A stretch of DNA of 64,000 nucleotides from the NCBI GenBank assembly GCA_964519615.1, contig CAZFIM010000004.1, forward strand, positions 1-64,000. Reading direction: 5' to 3'. Source of the stretch: CAZFIM01 sp964519615 (lineage in GTDB: Bacteria > Chloroflexota > Dehalococcoidia > GIF9 > UBA5629). Below the pieces are notes generated by a model. The model did not search any database, had not been told where the DNA came from, and was given only the letters and a program-made list of their open reading frames with translations. A program made the translations under genes and the position numbers. Of this stretch, positions 42,674-51,576 are shown piece by piece; positions within the stretch are counted from its first letter, which is position 1; every line of letters starts with the position of its first letter.

Positions 42674-44245
42674 ATGAAAGTTGTCACCGCTGAACAGATG
42701 AAAATGATTGATACCACAGCAGCCGAGCAAGGGCTGCCGACAGAGATATTGATGGAAAACGCAGGACGGGCGGTAGCGGAACAGGTCCGCCAGCACATGG
42801 GGCAGGTGGCGGGGAAAAACATACTGATACTGGCCGGACCCGGGAACAACGGCGGGGACGGTCTGGTGGCAGGGCGTTATTTAAGCGATTGGGGTGCTGA
42901 TGTCACGCTCTATCTGCTCGGCCCGCGTTCCGAGGGCGATAAAAACCTGGCAATGGCAATAGAGCGCGAGGTGCTCGTACTGTCAGCGGCGGAGGACAAG
43001 CGTTTAGGCCAGCTTGATAAACATCTGACATCTGCACACACGATCATAGATGCCGTCTTCGGCACCGGCAGGACCAGAGCGATATCGGGCATTTATAAAG
43101 ATACGCTCGTAAGAATTATCAACGTAAAAAACAGGCGCCCTGAAATTATGGTTGTTGCCGTCGATATGCCTTCCGGGCTGGATGCCAATACCGGAGCGGT
43201 AGACGCCAGTACGCCGTTTGCAGACATTACAGTAACGCTGGGAATGCCCAAGCCTGGACTGTACAATTTCCCCGGCGCAGAAAGAGCAGGAAAGGTCGTT
43301 ATTGTCGATATCGGCATTCCGCAGCAGCTTTCCAATGACATCATCACGGAATTGATAACAGAGGACTGGGTCAGGTCCATACTGCCTAACCGCCCTGCCA
43401 GCGCCAATAAGGGTACGTTCGGAAAGGTCATGACGGTAGCTGGCTCTATTAACTATATGGGCGCTGCCTATCTGGCCTGCATGGGAGCGGCGCGAACCGG
43501 GGCAGGGCTGGTTACCCTGGCAACGGCAAAAAGCCTTCAGACCGCGCTTGCCGCCAAACTGACTGAAACAACCTACCTTCCTCTTGCTGAAGCCACAGCA
43601 GGAAGAATTGCTCCAGAAGCAGCCTCTACTCTGGAAAAGAATATAGGGGGCTACAATGTTCTGTTGATGGGATGTGGGCTGGGACAGCACCCGGCTACAG
43701 TGGAATTCGTCAGATCCGCACTGCTGGAAAAAAACATGACCGCCAATAAATCGGTCGTATTGGATGCTGATGCACTCAACGCACTGGCCACCATCCCGCA
43801 ATGGTGGCAGAGACTGAAAGGGAATGCTATACTAACCCCGCATCCGGGAGAGATGGCGCGGCTGACCAAGGCTGATCTGGAGGAGGTCCAGCAGAACAGG
43901 CTGGAGTCCGCCCGGGGCGCGGCCGCCTGGTGGAAACAGGTGGTTGTGCTGAAAGGCGCCTATACCATAGTTGCGGCACCGGATGGCAGGGCGAAAATCA
44001 ACCCCTGTGCGAGCGCAGCTCTGGCCAGCGCCGGCACAGGGGACGTACTGGCAGGCATTATCGCCGGGCTTGCCGCACAGGGGCTCGATACGTTCGATGC
44101 AGCCGCCTGCGGCGTATATCTGCACTGCCGTGCAGCCCAGACCGCAGCAGCAATCATGGGAGACAGCGGAATACTGGCAGGAGATCTACTGCCGCTGCTG
44201 CCGAAAGTAATACATACTATAAAACACCCTGAAGAGGACAGGTAG
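42674..44245 (+). CDS. nnrD: bifunctional NAD(P)HX epimerase/dehydratase
   Basis: The product is 523 residues, a fusion of the YjeF-N epimerase (residues 1-215; 'LAGPGNNGGDGLVAGRYL') and the ribokinase-like ADP-dependent dehydratase (residues 230-515; 'NKGTFGKVMTVAGS', 'LTPHPGEMARL', 'ASAGTGDVLAGIIAGL'). It repairs hydrated NADH and NADPH. AGGATAAG lies before the ATG at 42674. It lies upstream of coaX and coaBC on the same strand with 21-nt spacing, forming a cofactor-maintenance cluster. Confidence 0.95.
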   Translation: MKVVTAEQMKMIDTTAAEQGLPTEILMENAGRAVAEQVRQHMGQVAGKNILILAGPGNNGGDGLVAGRYLSDWGADVTLYLLGPRSEGDKNLAMAIEREVLVLSAAEDKRLGQLDKHLTSAHTIIDAVFGTGRTRAISGIYKDTLVRIINVKNRRPEIMVVAVDMPSGLDANTGAVDASTPFADITVTLGMPKPGLYNFPGAERAGKVVIVDIGIPQQLSNDIITELITEDWVRSILPNRPASANKGTFGKVMTVAGSINYMGAAYLACMGAARTGAGLVTLATAKSLQTALAAKLTETTYLPLAEATAGRIAPEAASTLEKNIGGYNVLLMGCGLGQHPATVEFVRSALLEKNMTANKSVVLDADALNALATIPQWWQRLKGNAILTPHPGEMARLTKADLEEVQQNRLESARGAAAWWKQVVVLKGAYTIVAAPDGRAKINPCASAALASAGTGDVLAGIIAGLAAQGLDTFDAAACGVYLHCRAAQTAAAIMGDSGILAGDLLPLLPKVIHTIKHPEEDR

Positions 44246-44266
44246 AATAAGAGCCGGAGCGCAATA

Positions 44267-45055
44267 ATGTTACTGGCAATCGATATAGGTAACTCGAATA
44301 TCGTTCTGGGCGTTTTCAACGGCAAAGAGCTCATAGGAACATGGAGGATAGTGACCGCTGTCCACCGCATGCCGGATGAATATACCAGCCTGATCCTCAG
44401 CTTCTTCAACCGCTCCGGCATCGATGCTGAAGATATAAGGGATGCTGTCGTGGGGAGCGTCGTACCTCCGCTCGTTCCGGTATTTACGGAAGTATGCCAG
44501 CGAACGTTCTCCGTAACGCCTTTGATTGTGGAAGCAGGCATCAAGACCGGCATACGTATCAATATGGACAATCCCCGGGAAGTAGGCGCAGACCGCATTA
44601 TTAATGCGGTGGGAGCCTATAAGCTTTACGGCGGCCCGGCTATTATCATAGATCTGGGCACGGCAACCACTTTCGATGTAATATCGGCGGACGGGACCTA
44701 TATGGGCGGGGCTATTGCACCGGGTATCGCTATCGCCACGGAGGCCCTTTTTTCCCGTACAGCCGTACTACCGCGTGTGGAACTGGTACATCCCAAACGG
44801 GCTATCGGCACCAGCACTATAGCTGCCATGAATTCCGGCATCGTCTACGGCTATGTAGGACTTATCGAAGGACTGGTAGCACGTATAAAAAAAGAATTAG
44901 GTGATAATCCCAGGGTTATCGCTACCGGCGGTTATGCTAAGCTTCTGTCGGCTGAAACATCTACCATAGATACGGTCGAACGGGATATCACCATGGTGGG
45001 AATGCGTCTCATATATGAGATGAACAGAGACTACGACAAAGGGGAGGGGAAATGA
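44267..45055 (+). CDS. coaX: type III pantothenate kinase
   Basis: The product is 262 residues with the ASKHA-fold motifs: DIGNSNIVLGVF (phosphate 1), 'GADRIINAVGA', 'IIIDLGTATTFDVI' (phosphate 2) and 'ATGGYAKLL'. CoaX phosphorylates pantothenate in the first step of CoA synthesis, needs a monovalent cation and is not feedback inhibited. GGAG lies 7 nt upstream. The stop overlaps the coaBC start by 4 nt (ATGA), so CoA synthesis steps 1-3 are encoded together. Confidence 0.95.
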   Translation: MLLAIDIGNSNIVLGVFNGKELIGTWRIVTAVHRMPDEYTSLILSFFNRSGIDAEDIRDAVVGSVVPPLVPVFTEVCQRTFSVTPLIVEAGIKTGIRINMDNPREVGADRIINAVGAYKLYGGPAIIIDLGTATTFDVISADGTYMGGAIAPGIAIATEALFSRTAVLPRVELVHPKRAIGTSTIAAMNSGIVYGYVGLIEGLVARIKKELGDNPRVIATGGYAKLLSAETSTIDTVERDITMVGMRLIYEMNRDYDKGEGK

Positions 45056-46248
45056 GTTTGAAGGGAAAGACCATCGTGCTGGGAATAACCGGCAGTATCG
45101 CCGCCTATAAGTCGGTAGACCTGGCCAGCAAGCTTTCTCAGGCCGGAGCGCGGGTGGACGTTATAATGACGGAATCAGCCATGGAATTTATTACTCCCCT
45201 CACCTTCCGCAACATCACTGCCAGACCGGTGGTGACAGGCATGTTCGACCTGACATCTGAGTACAGCGTGGAACACGTTGCCTTGGCCGAGGCTGCGGAC
45301 ATCGTGGTGATCGCTCCTGCGACCGCTAATATCATCGCCAAACTAGCGGTGGGACTGGCCGATGATATGATAAGCTGCACCGTTCTGGCGACAACCGCAC
45401 CGGTGATAATTGCCCCCGCCATGAACGTAAATATGTATGAGAACTCCGTCACACAGGAGAATATCGCAAAACTCAAGTCGCGAGGCATAACCTTCGTCGG
45501 CCCGCAGTACGGCAGACTGGCATCGGGCCGCATGGGGTTGGGACGGCTGATCGATATAGAGGACATCGTTGACAGCATCAACCGAACGCTGGGGGCCAAA
45601 GGGGACCTGGCAGGAAGAAAGATCATCGTCACAGCAGGGGGCACACAGGAGCCGCTGGACCCTGTACGCTGTCTTACCAATAATTCCTCCGGCAAGATGG
45701 GCTACGCTCTCGCTACGGCAGCGCGCAACCGCGGAGCGGAGGTTACACTTATCAGCGGAGGCTGCTCGCTGCGCAAGCCCGGAGACATCACAGTCATTGA
45801 TGTATGCACCGCTCAGGATATGTACGAAGCGGTAGACAAGGCATCCACGGATGCGGACGCTCTCATCATGGCGGCGGCGGTAGCTGACTACCGCCCGGCG
45901 AAAGCCTCATCACAGAAGATAAAGAGGGAATCACAACCGGAGTTGACCTTAAAGCTGGAGCGCACGCCGGATGTGTTGGCACAGGTACGGGGCAATTTCC
46001 TGCGCGTGGGTTTTGCCGCCGAAAGTCAAAATCTGCTGGAGAATGCCAGAGCCAAACTTCAGAAAAAAGAGCTGGACCTGATCGTGGCAAATGATATCAC
46101 TCTCCCCGGCAGCGGTATTGGCGCAGACAGCAATCAGGTCACTATCATCGATCGTGACGGCAACGTACAGGCGCTGCCCCTTATGCCAAAAGACGAGGTC
46201 GCAGATAAAATACTGGATAAGGTGGCTCTGCTTTTGTGCAAAATCTAG
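45052..46248 (+). CDS. coaBC: bifunctional phosphopantothenoylcysteine synthetase/decarboxylase
   Basis: The product is 398 residues. The FMN-dependent decarboxylase domain (CoaC, residues 1-180) keeps His75 (in SVEHVAL) and Asn125 (PAMNVNMYEN). Position 158, a catalytic Cys in E. coli Dfp, is Ser here (LASGRMG; codon TCG at 45523-45525). The synthetase domain (CoaB, about 185-398) has 'VTAGGTQEPLDPVR', 'NNSSGKMG' and 'ANDI'. It makes 4'-phosphopantetheine from 4'-phosphopantothenate, Cys and CTP/ATP. Other decarboxylase lineages may replace the Cys function; whether that holds here is open. Confidence 0.93.
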   Translation: MSLKGKTIVLGITGSIAAYKSVDLASKLSQAGARVDVIMTESAMEFITPLTFRNITARPVVTGMFDLTSEYSVEHVALAEAADIVVIAPATANIIAKLAVGLADDMISCTVLATTAPVIIAPAMNVNMYENSVTQENIAKLKSRGITFVGPQYGRLASGRMGLGRLIDIEDIVDSINRTLGAKGDLAGRKIIVTAGGTQEPLDPVRCLTNNSSGKMGYALATAARNRGAEVTLISGGCSLRKPGDITVIDVCTAQDMYEAVDKASTDADALIMAAAVADYRPAKASSQKIKRESQPELTLKLERTPDVLAQVRGNFLRVGFAAESQNLLENARAKLQKKELDLIVANDITLPGSGIGADSNQVTIIDRDGNVQALPLMPKDEVADKILDKVALLLCKI

Positions 46249-46322
46249 CCCGCCTGTATGGTGATTATTGCTTCAAGATGCTAATATTATGCGTTTTCAG
46301 CTATACTTAGTGATATTATTTT

Positions 46323-46371
46323 AACAGGCGGCAACTGCCGTTTTTAAGAGGCCGCTCCATAGAGGCCTGTT
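46323..46371 (+). terminator. hairpins between coaBC and valS
   Basis: CGGC-AACT-GCCG is followed by TTTTT (46329-46345), a weak intrinsic terminator for the CoA cluster. A wider pairing AACAGGC/GCCTGTT (46323-46329 and 46365-46371) encloses it. No T-box sequence (AGGGTGG-type) is present, so a tRNA-sensing leader for valS is not supported. Confidence 0.45.
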
Positions 46372-46405
46372 TATTCTAACCGTTAATAAAGAGAAGGACC
46401 GAACC

Positions 46406-49063
46406 ATGTCAGACATTCCAAAAGCATATGAACCGGGCAGCGTGGAGCAGAAGTTGTACTCTTTCTGGATGGAGAAGGGATACTTCACTCCCGTTATCGA
46501 CCCCTCCAAGCAGCCCTTCACTATTATTATGCCGCCTCCCAATGTTACCGGCGGACTGCATGTAGGTCATGCCCTTACAGCGGTCCTTGAAGATATCGTA
46601 ACCAGGTGGCACCGTATGCGCGGCGAGCCCACCCTCTGGCTTCCCGGAGTGGACCATGCCGGCATTGCCACACAGGTTATCGTGGAGCAGAAGCTGGCTC
46701 GCGAGGGAATAGACCGCCACCAGCTCGGGCGCGAGAAATTTATCGAGCGTGTCTGGGAATGGGTGGCACAGGCGCGAACGGAGATAACCGTACAACATCA
46801 GCGGCTGGGTGCCTCCTGTGATTGGACGCGTGAACGCTTCACGCTGGATGAAGGTCCTGCTCTGGCGGTGCGTACCGCCTTCGTACGCCTGTTCGAGAAA
46901 GGGCTCATCTATCAGGGTGAACGCATCATCAACTGGTGCCCGCGCTGCCGCACCGCCCTTTCTGATCTGGAGGTCCAGCACAAGGATATCACCGGCAACC
47001 TCTACTATATGCGTTATCCTTTTGCAGATAGCAGCGGATACGTCACCGTGGCCACCACGCGCCCTGAAACATATCTGGGAGATACTGCGGTAGCAGTCAA
47101 TCCCGATGACCCCCGTTACCGCGGTATGGCAGGAAAACAGGTCAGGCTGCCGGTTATAGGCCGGGTCATACCAATGGTGGCGGACAGTGCAGTTGACCCC
47201 TCCTTCGGCACCGGCGCAGTCAAGATTACCCCTGCTCACGATCCCGCTGATTTCGAGATGTCGCAAAGGCAAAACCTGCCTATTATCCATATTATGAACC
47301 CTGACGCCACCATGAACTCCGAGGCCGGTCCCTATGAGGGGATGGACCGCATCGCGGCGCGCAAAAAGGTCATAGAAGATTTTGAGAGCGCCGGACTGCT
47401 GGAAAAGGTGGAGCCCCATGCCCACGCCGTGGGCCACTGCTTCCGCTGCGGTACTATGGTAGAACCCAATGTAAGCAAACAGTGGTTCGTGAGGATGGAG
47501 CCGCTGGCTAAAAAAGCCATTGAGGTCGTCAAAGATGGGCATATAATTATCGTACCGGAGAGGTTCAACAAGGTCTATTTCAACTGGATGGAGAACATCA
47601 GGGACTGGTGCATCAGCCGCCAACTCTGGTGGGGACACCGTATTCCCGTCTGGTACTGCCAGCAGTGCGGGCAGGTGATTGCCTCCATCGAAGACCCAAC
47701 CGCGTGCCCGGCATGCGGCTCATCCGAGCTCCTGCAGGACCCGGACGTGCTCGATACCTGGTTCAGCTCCGGCCTCTGGCCGCACTCCACACTGGGCTGG
47801 CCGGCACAGACAGAGGACCTTGGCTACTTCTATCCCACCTCAGTCATGGTAACCGGATACGATATCCTCTTCTTCTGGGTGGCCAGAATGATAATGATGG
47901 GCATAGAGGATACCGGCGATATTCCCTTCCGCGCCGTCTATTTGAACGGTCTTATCAGGGATGAAAAGGGCGAAAAGATGAGCAAGATGAAAGGCAATGT
48001 ACTCGATCCCGTGGTTGTTATTGAGCAGTACGGGACGGATGCACTGCGCTTTGCCCTGACCACCGGCACCACACCGGGCAATGATATCAACCTGGGCCAG
48101 CACAGGCTGGAGGCAGGCAGGAACTTCGCCAATAAGCTCTGGAACGCCGCACGCTTCGTTCTGCAGAGCATGGACAACAGCACGCTGAGCCCGGAACAGT
48201 TCATACGGAAAAAAGTAAAGGTGGACAGCCTGGAGGACCGCTGGATACTGAGCAGATTAAGCAGCCTTACCGTGAAAGTGGAAGAGCTCATGGATAACTT
48301 CCTGTTCGGTGAAGCCGAACAAGCTATACACGATTTCTTCTGGAACGAGTACTGCGACTGGTATATCGAGATGGCCAAACTGCGCCTGGCAGACGAGAAA
48401 AACTCGCCTCTGCCGGTGCTGGCTGCAGTGCTCGAGATCACTCTGCGGCTGCTGCACCCCTTCATGCCCTTCATCACTGAAGAGCTGTGGCAGAAGCTTA
48501 AAGACCGCCTCCCATCCGGCACGCTGGAAGCAGAGGCGCTTATTGTGGCACCCTATCCCTGCGCAGATAAAGAGCTTCTTGATTCCGGGGCGGACCGCGC
48601 AATGGAGGCCATCATCGAGATCGTCCGCGCCATCCGCAATGCCCGCGCCGAATACAAGGTACCCCAGGGCAAATGGATAGAAGCCCACATTTATACGGAC
48701 AGTCTCTCGCAAACCGCCGCCGGGCAGGCTGCCGCCATTGAAACACTGGCTAAGGCCAGGCCGCTCTCCATACTGCGCCGTAATGAACGCCTCGCCGAGG
48801 GAGAAAAGGCGCTGGCGATAGTACTTGCGGAAGGTGAAGTAGTGCTTCCCTGGGCGGATATGGTGGATGTAGAGGCAGAGAAAGTGCGCCTGACAAATGA
48901 GATTGCCATCCTTGAACGGGAGATTGGGCGTCTGGAGGGCAGGTTAAAGGATGAGGCTTTCATCACCAAAGCACCCGCCCAGGTGGTGGATAAAGAGCGC
49001 AGCAAAGCCGCATCATATCAGGATAAATTGAAGCGGCTCAACCAGGAACTGGCACAGCTTTAG
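46406..49063 (+). CDS. valS: valyl-tRNA synthetase
   Basis: The product is 885 residues, normal for ValRS. Class I motifs are seen: the HIGH-type HVGH in 'PPPNVTGGLHVGHAL' and the KMSKS loop reading KMSKM ('GEKMSKMKGNVLDP'). The editing (CP1) domain is complete, with two Cys-rich zinc knuckles ('CPRCRT', 'CFRCGT', and 'YCQQCG' with 'CPACGSS'). The C-terminal arm (about 815-885) is a coiled coil that grips the tRNA. It charges tRNA-Val in the cytoplasm. AAGGA lies 8 nt before the ATG. Confidence 0.97.
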   Translation: MSDIPKAYEPGSVEQKLYSFWMEKGYFTPVIDPSKQPFTIIMPPPNVTGGLHVGHALTAVLEDIVTRWHRMRGEPTLWLPGVDHAGIATQVIVEQKLAREGIDRHQLGREKFIERVWEWVAQARTEITVQHQRLGASCDWTRERFTLDEGPALAVRTAFVRLFEKGLIYQGERIINWCPRCRTALSDLEVQHKDITGNLYYMRYPFADSSGYVTVATTRPETYLGDTAVAVNPDDPRYRGMAGKQVRLPVIGRVIPMVADSAVDPSFGTGAVKITPAHDPADFEMSQRQNLPIIHIMNPDATMNSEAGPYEGMDRIAARKKVIEDFESAGLLEKVEPHAHAVGHCFRCGTMVEPNVSKQWFVRMEPLAKKAIEVVKDGHIIIVPERFNKVYFNWMENIRDWCISRQLWWGHRIPVWYCQQCGQVIASIEDPTACPACGSSELLQDPDVLDTWFSSGLWPHSTLGWPAQTEDLGYFYPTSVMVTGYDILFFWVARMIMMGIEDTGDIPFRAVYLNGLIRDEKGEKMSKMKGNVLDPVVVIEQYGTDALRFALTTGTTPGNDINLGQHRLEAGRNFANKLWNAARFVLQSMDNSTLSPEQFIRKKVKVDSLEDRWILSRLSSLTVKVEELMDNFLFGEAEQAIHDFFWNEYCDWYIEMAKLRLADEKNSPLPVLAAVLEITLRLLHPFMPFITEELWQKLKDRLPSGTLEAEALIVAPYPCADKELLDSGADRAMEAIIEIVRAIRNARAEYKVPQGKWIEAHIYTDSLSQTAAGQAAAIETLAKARPLSILRRNERLAEGEKALAIVLAEGEVVLPWADMVDVEAEKVRLTNEIAILEREIGRLEGRLKDEAFITKAPAQVVDKERSKAASYQDKLKRLNQELAQL

Positions 49064-49078
49064 ACGCCGGATCGTCCG

Positions 49079-49765
49079 TTACAGCATTTTCATCTTGCGC
49101 TCCATGTGAAGCATGGCCTTCTTCGTATCGCTTGCCATACGTGATTTATCGCTGTGCTTAAGGCGGTATTTGAAAAGCCAGTAAAGGAACTCTTTCATCT
49201 CCCCCAGATCGATATGCCGTGGGCGGGGATAATGCTTCTCTCTTCTGAACTCATCGAGCAGCACCTGTTGGGGAGCCCCGTAGATACGGTTGTAGGCGGT
49301 AGTAAGGTTATCATCGTCGCTAGCTCCGCCGAATACGCGGGTTTCCTTGCGTACTTCATTAACTACCGCTGAGATCAAAGCCTCCTCCACCAGAACACCG
49401 TAGAGGTAGTTAAGATAGGCGCGGTATTTGGCCGGACCCATCAATGACTTCATCTCGTCTTTATTTAACCTCTGCGGCGGCCTGTCATTAAAAAGCAGAG
49501 CGTTTCTTTCTTGCTCAGGTACCGCATCGCCGCTCTCCAGCAGCAGTCTTTCGGCAAGGAGCAGCCAGTCGAAGGCCTCATTATCTATTAAATAGCGCCA
49601 GTGGCGTCCGTTGTAATCCTCCTCGGCGCTCGTCCACAAGCTGATTGCTTCCAGCAGAGCAATATACCAGTCCTTTCCCTCAGCCAACGCCTCTTTAAAA
49701 TGAGTAATAGCCTTGCTATCACATTCCGGCATCTGCTGCCGCCTATTTTGTTCTTCTGATGACAT
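49079..49765 (-). CDS. conserved protein of unknown function
   Basis: The product is 228 residues, cytoplasmic and predicted mostly helical, with a hydrophilic N-terminus and basic C-terminus ('KKAMLHMERKMKML'). Features include 'WYIALLEAISLW', 'NDRPPQRLNKDEMKSLMGP' and 'RIYGAPQQVLLDEFRREKH'. The spacing from polX is 9 nt, so it is co-transcribed with that repair polymerase. I do not recognise the family, and a link to DNA repair would rest only on the operon. Confidence 0.65.
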   Translation of the reverse strand: MSSEEQNRRQQMPECDSKAITHFKEALAEGKDWYIALLEAISLWTSAEEDYNGRHWRYLIDNEAFDWLLLAERLLLESGDAVPEQERNALLFNDRPPQRLNKDEMKSLMGPAKYRAYLNYLYGVLVEEALISAVVNEVRKETRVFGGASDDDNLTTAYNRIYGAPQQVLLDEFRREKHYPRPRHIDLGEMKEFLYWLFKYRLKHSDKSRMASDTKKAMLHMERKMKML

Positions 49766-49774
49766 GGCCCCTGA

Positions 49775-51493
49775 TCATTCTCTCCCAAGAAATTTTAATA
49801 CATCTGCAAGTGTACGCGTATTGAGGATATCCTGCGGACGGCACCAACCCCGCCGCGCCACCCCCACACCGTAGCGCATAAAGTCCAGATGCCCGCAGTA
49901 GTGAGCGTCCGTGCCCAGAGTAAGCTTCACCCCCAGCTCGCGTGCGCGGTAGACATGAACGCTGCCAAGGTCAAGCCTGCTGGGCATGGCGTTAATCTCC
50001 AGTGCTTTATTATACTTCAAAGCGGCCTTATAAACCGCCTCCAGGTCCACTGCCACAGGTTCGCGCGTCCCGATTAGCCGGCAGGTGGGATGGGCGATTA
50101 TATCGACATGCGGATTTTCAAGCGCAGAGAGAAAGCGTGCGGTTATCTGCTCCTGCGGCTGATTCATGCCGGCATGTATGGCGGCGACGACGATATCAAG
50201 CCCGGCCAGCACCTCATCAGGCATGGCCAGGCTGCCGTCTGCCTTGATATCCACCTCAGTACCGGCAAGCAGGCGGATATCGCCGCTGCGTTTATTGAAT
50301 GCCCTGATCTCTTCTATCTGCTTTTGCAGGCGTTCGGCGGAAAGCCCATGCGCCACCCCCAATCCTCCCGAATGGTCGGTGACGGCAAGATAGCCGTAGC
50401 CGCGCCTGCGTGCAGCATCGGCCATATCCTCCAGAGTATTATGCCCATCGCTCCAGTTAGTGTGAACGTGCAGGTCGCCCTTGATATCTTCCTGCCGTAT
50501 AAGCTCCGGGACATCACCCCTTTCGGCAAGTTCTATCTCCTGCCCGCCTTCGCGTAGCTCAGGTGGTATATACTGCATGCCCAGGCGCCTGTAGAAGTCC
50601 TGTTCGCTGCCGAACTTCTCGAGCTTGCCTGCGGCCGCATCGGTGATGCCGTATTCGCTCAGTTTAAGCCCTCGCCTCTGCGCTCTGCTGCGCAAAAGGA
50701 TATTGTGCTGTTTGCTGCCGGTAAAATACTGCAGTAGAGAGCCGAAGGAGTCATGCTCTACAATACGCAGATCCACCTGAAGTTCTCCGCTAACAATAAC
50801 ACTCGCTTTAGTAGGCCCGGCAGCCAGTACCTCTTTCACCTGCGGCAGCTTCACAAAGGCCTCTATCACCTGCACGGGATTATCTGCGGTACCCATGAGA
50901 TCTATATCACCCACCGTCTCACGGAAACGGCGCAGGCTGCCCGCCGGAGTGAGGTTCTTCACGCCCGGCAGCTTCTCCAGCTCAGATAAAACCTCCTCCA
51001 CCACGGGCAAGGCCTGTCCTATGGGTATGCGTGTGTCTTTGCTCCGCAGCGTCTCTATCCGGTGCAGTATAGTTGCGGCGGTTTTTGTACCAAGTCCTCC
51101 TATCTGTTCAAGGCTGCCGTCGCCGGCCGCTTTCTCCAGATCATCTATAGTCGTGATTCCCATATCAGAGAGCTTTTTTGCCGTCCTGGGCCCGATGCCG
51201 GGAATTTCAAGCAGATCGGTTATGCCGGGAGGGAAATCTGCTTTCAATTCCTCATAGAAGGCAAGCTTGCCTGTTGTTATCAGTTCGGTAATCTTTTTGG
51301 CAATTGCCTGGCCTATCCCGGCAATCGCAGTGAGGTCATCCCCATCATCCAGCATCGCTTGCATTTCGCGGGGCAGATGTTCTATCGTGCGGGCGGCGCG
51401 TTGATAGGCGCGTATCTTAAAAGGATTATCGCCTTTTATCTCCAGCAGTTCGGCAATATCCGTAAAAACCGCCGCGATTTCGCTATTATTCAT
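49775..51493 (-). CDS. polX: DNA polymerase X with PHP 3'-5' exonuclease domain
   Basis: The product is about 572 residues, the standard PolX architecture: helix-hairpin-helix motifs ('GIGQAIAKKI', 'IPGIGPRTAKKL'), the polymerase palm with the metal-binding GDIDLMG and VDLRIV, and a C-terminal PHP domain ('DLHVHTNWSDGHNT', 'DHSGGLG', 'HPTCRLIG'). It fills short gaps in base-excision repair and proofreads with the PHP exonuclease. ATG 51493 is preferred; a TATAAT lies about 20 nt before it, giving a very short leader without a Shine-Dalgarno sequence. Confidence 0.95.
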   Translation of the reverse strand: MNNSEIAAVFTDIAELLEIKGDNPFKIRAYQRAARTIEHLPREMQAMLDDGDDLTAIAGIGQAIAKKITELITTGKLAFYEELKADFPPGITDLLEIPGIGPRTAKKLSDMGITTIDDLEKAAGDGSLEQIGGLGTKTAATILHRIETLRSKDTRIPIGQALPVVEEVLSELEKLPGVKNLTPAGSLRRFRETVGDIDLMGTADNPVQVIEAFVKLPQVKEVLAAGPTKASVIVSGELQVDLRIVEHDSFGSLLQYFTGSKQHNILLRSRAQRRGLKLSEYGITDAAAGKLEKFGSEQDFYRRLGMQYIPPELREGGQEIELAERGDVPELIRQEDIKGDLHVHTNWSDGHNTLEDMADAARRRGYGYLAVTDHSGGLGVAHGLSAERLQKQIEEIRAFNKRSGDIRLLAGTEVDIKADGSLAMPDEVLAGLDIVVAAIHAGMNQPQEQITARFLSALENPHVDIIAHPTCRLIGTREPVAVDLEAVYKAALKYNKALEINAMPSRLDLGSVHVYRARELGVKLTLGTDAHYCGHLDFMRYGVGVARRGWCRPQDILNTRTLADVLKFLGRE

Positions 51494-51576
51494 ACTACAC
51501 ACAGCACAAGAGTATTATATTCCACACCCCGCATTATAGAATAAAAAAGGGATCGGTTTACAGGGTAGTGATGACG

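Noticed and set aside
43004..43801. 265-codon antisense frame inside nnrD
   Set aside because: It is a shadow of the G+C-rich nnrD reading frame, with no start signal and a Cys/His/Arg-rich composition typical of antisense reading.
46249..46405. T-box leader for valS
   Set aside because: No AGGGTGG-type T-box sequence or specifier-loop arrangement is present; only a weak terminator-like hairpin and a 7-bp closing stem are seen.
46409..47638. Long open frame of 409 codons antisense to valS
   Set aside because: It lies wholly inside the valS coding region; codon periodicity and protein similarity belong to valS. The antisense frame has no recognisable domain or ribosome site.
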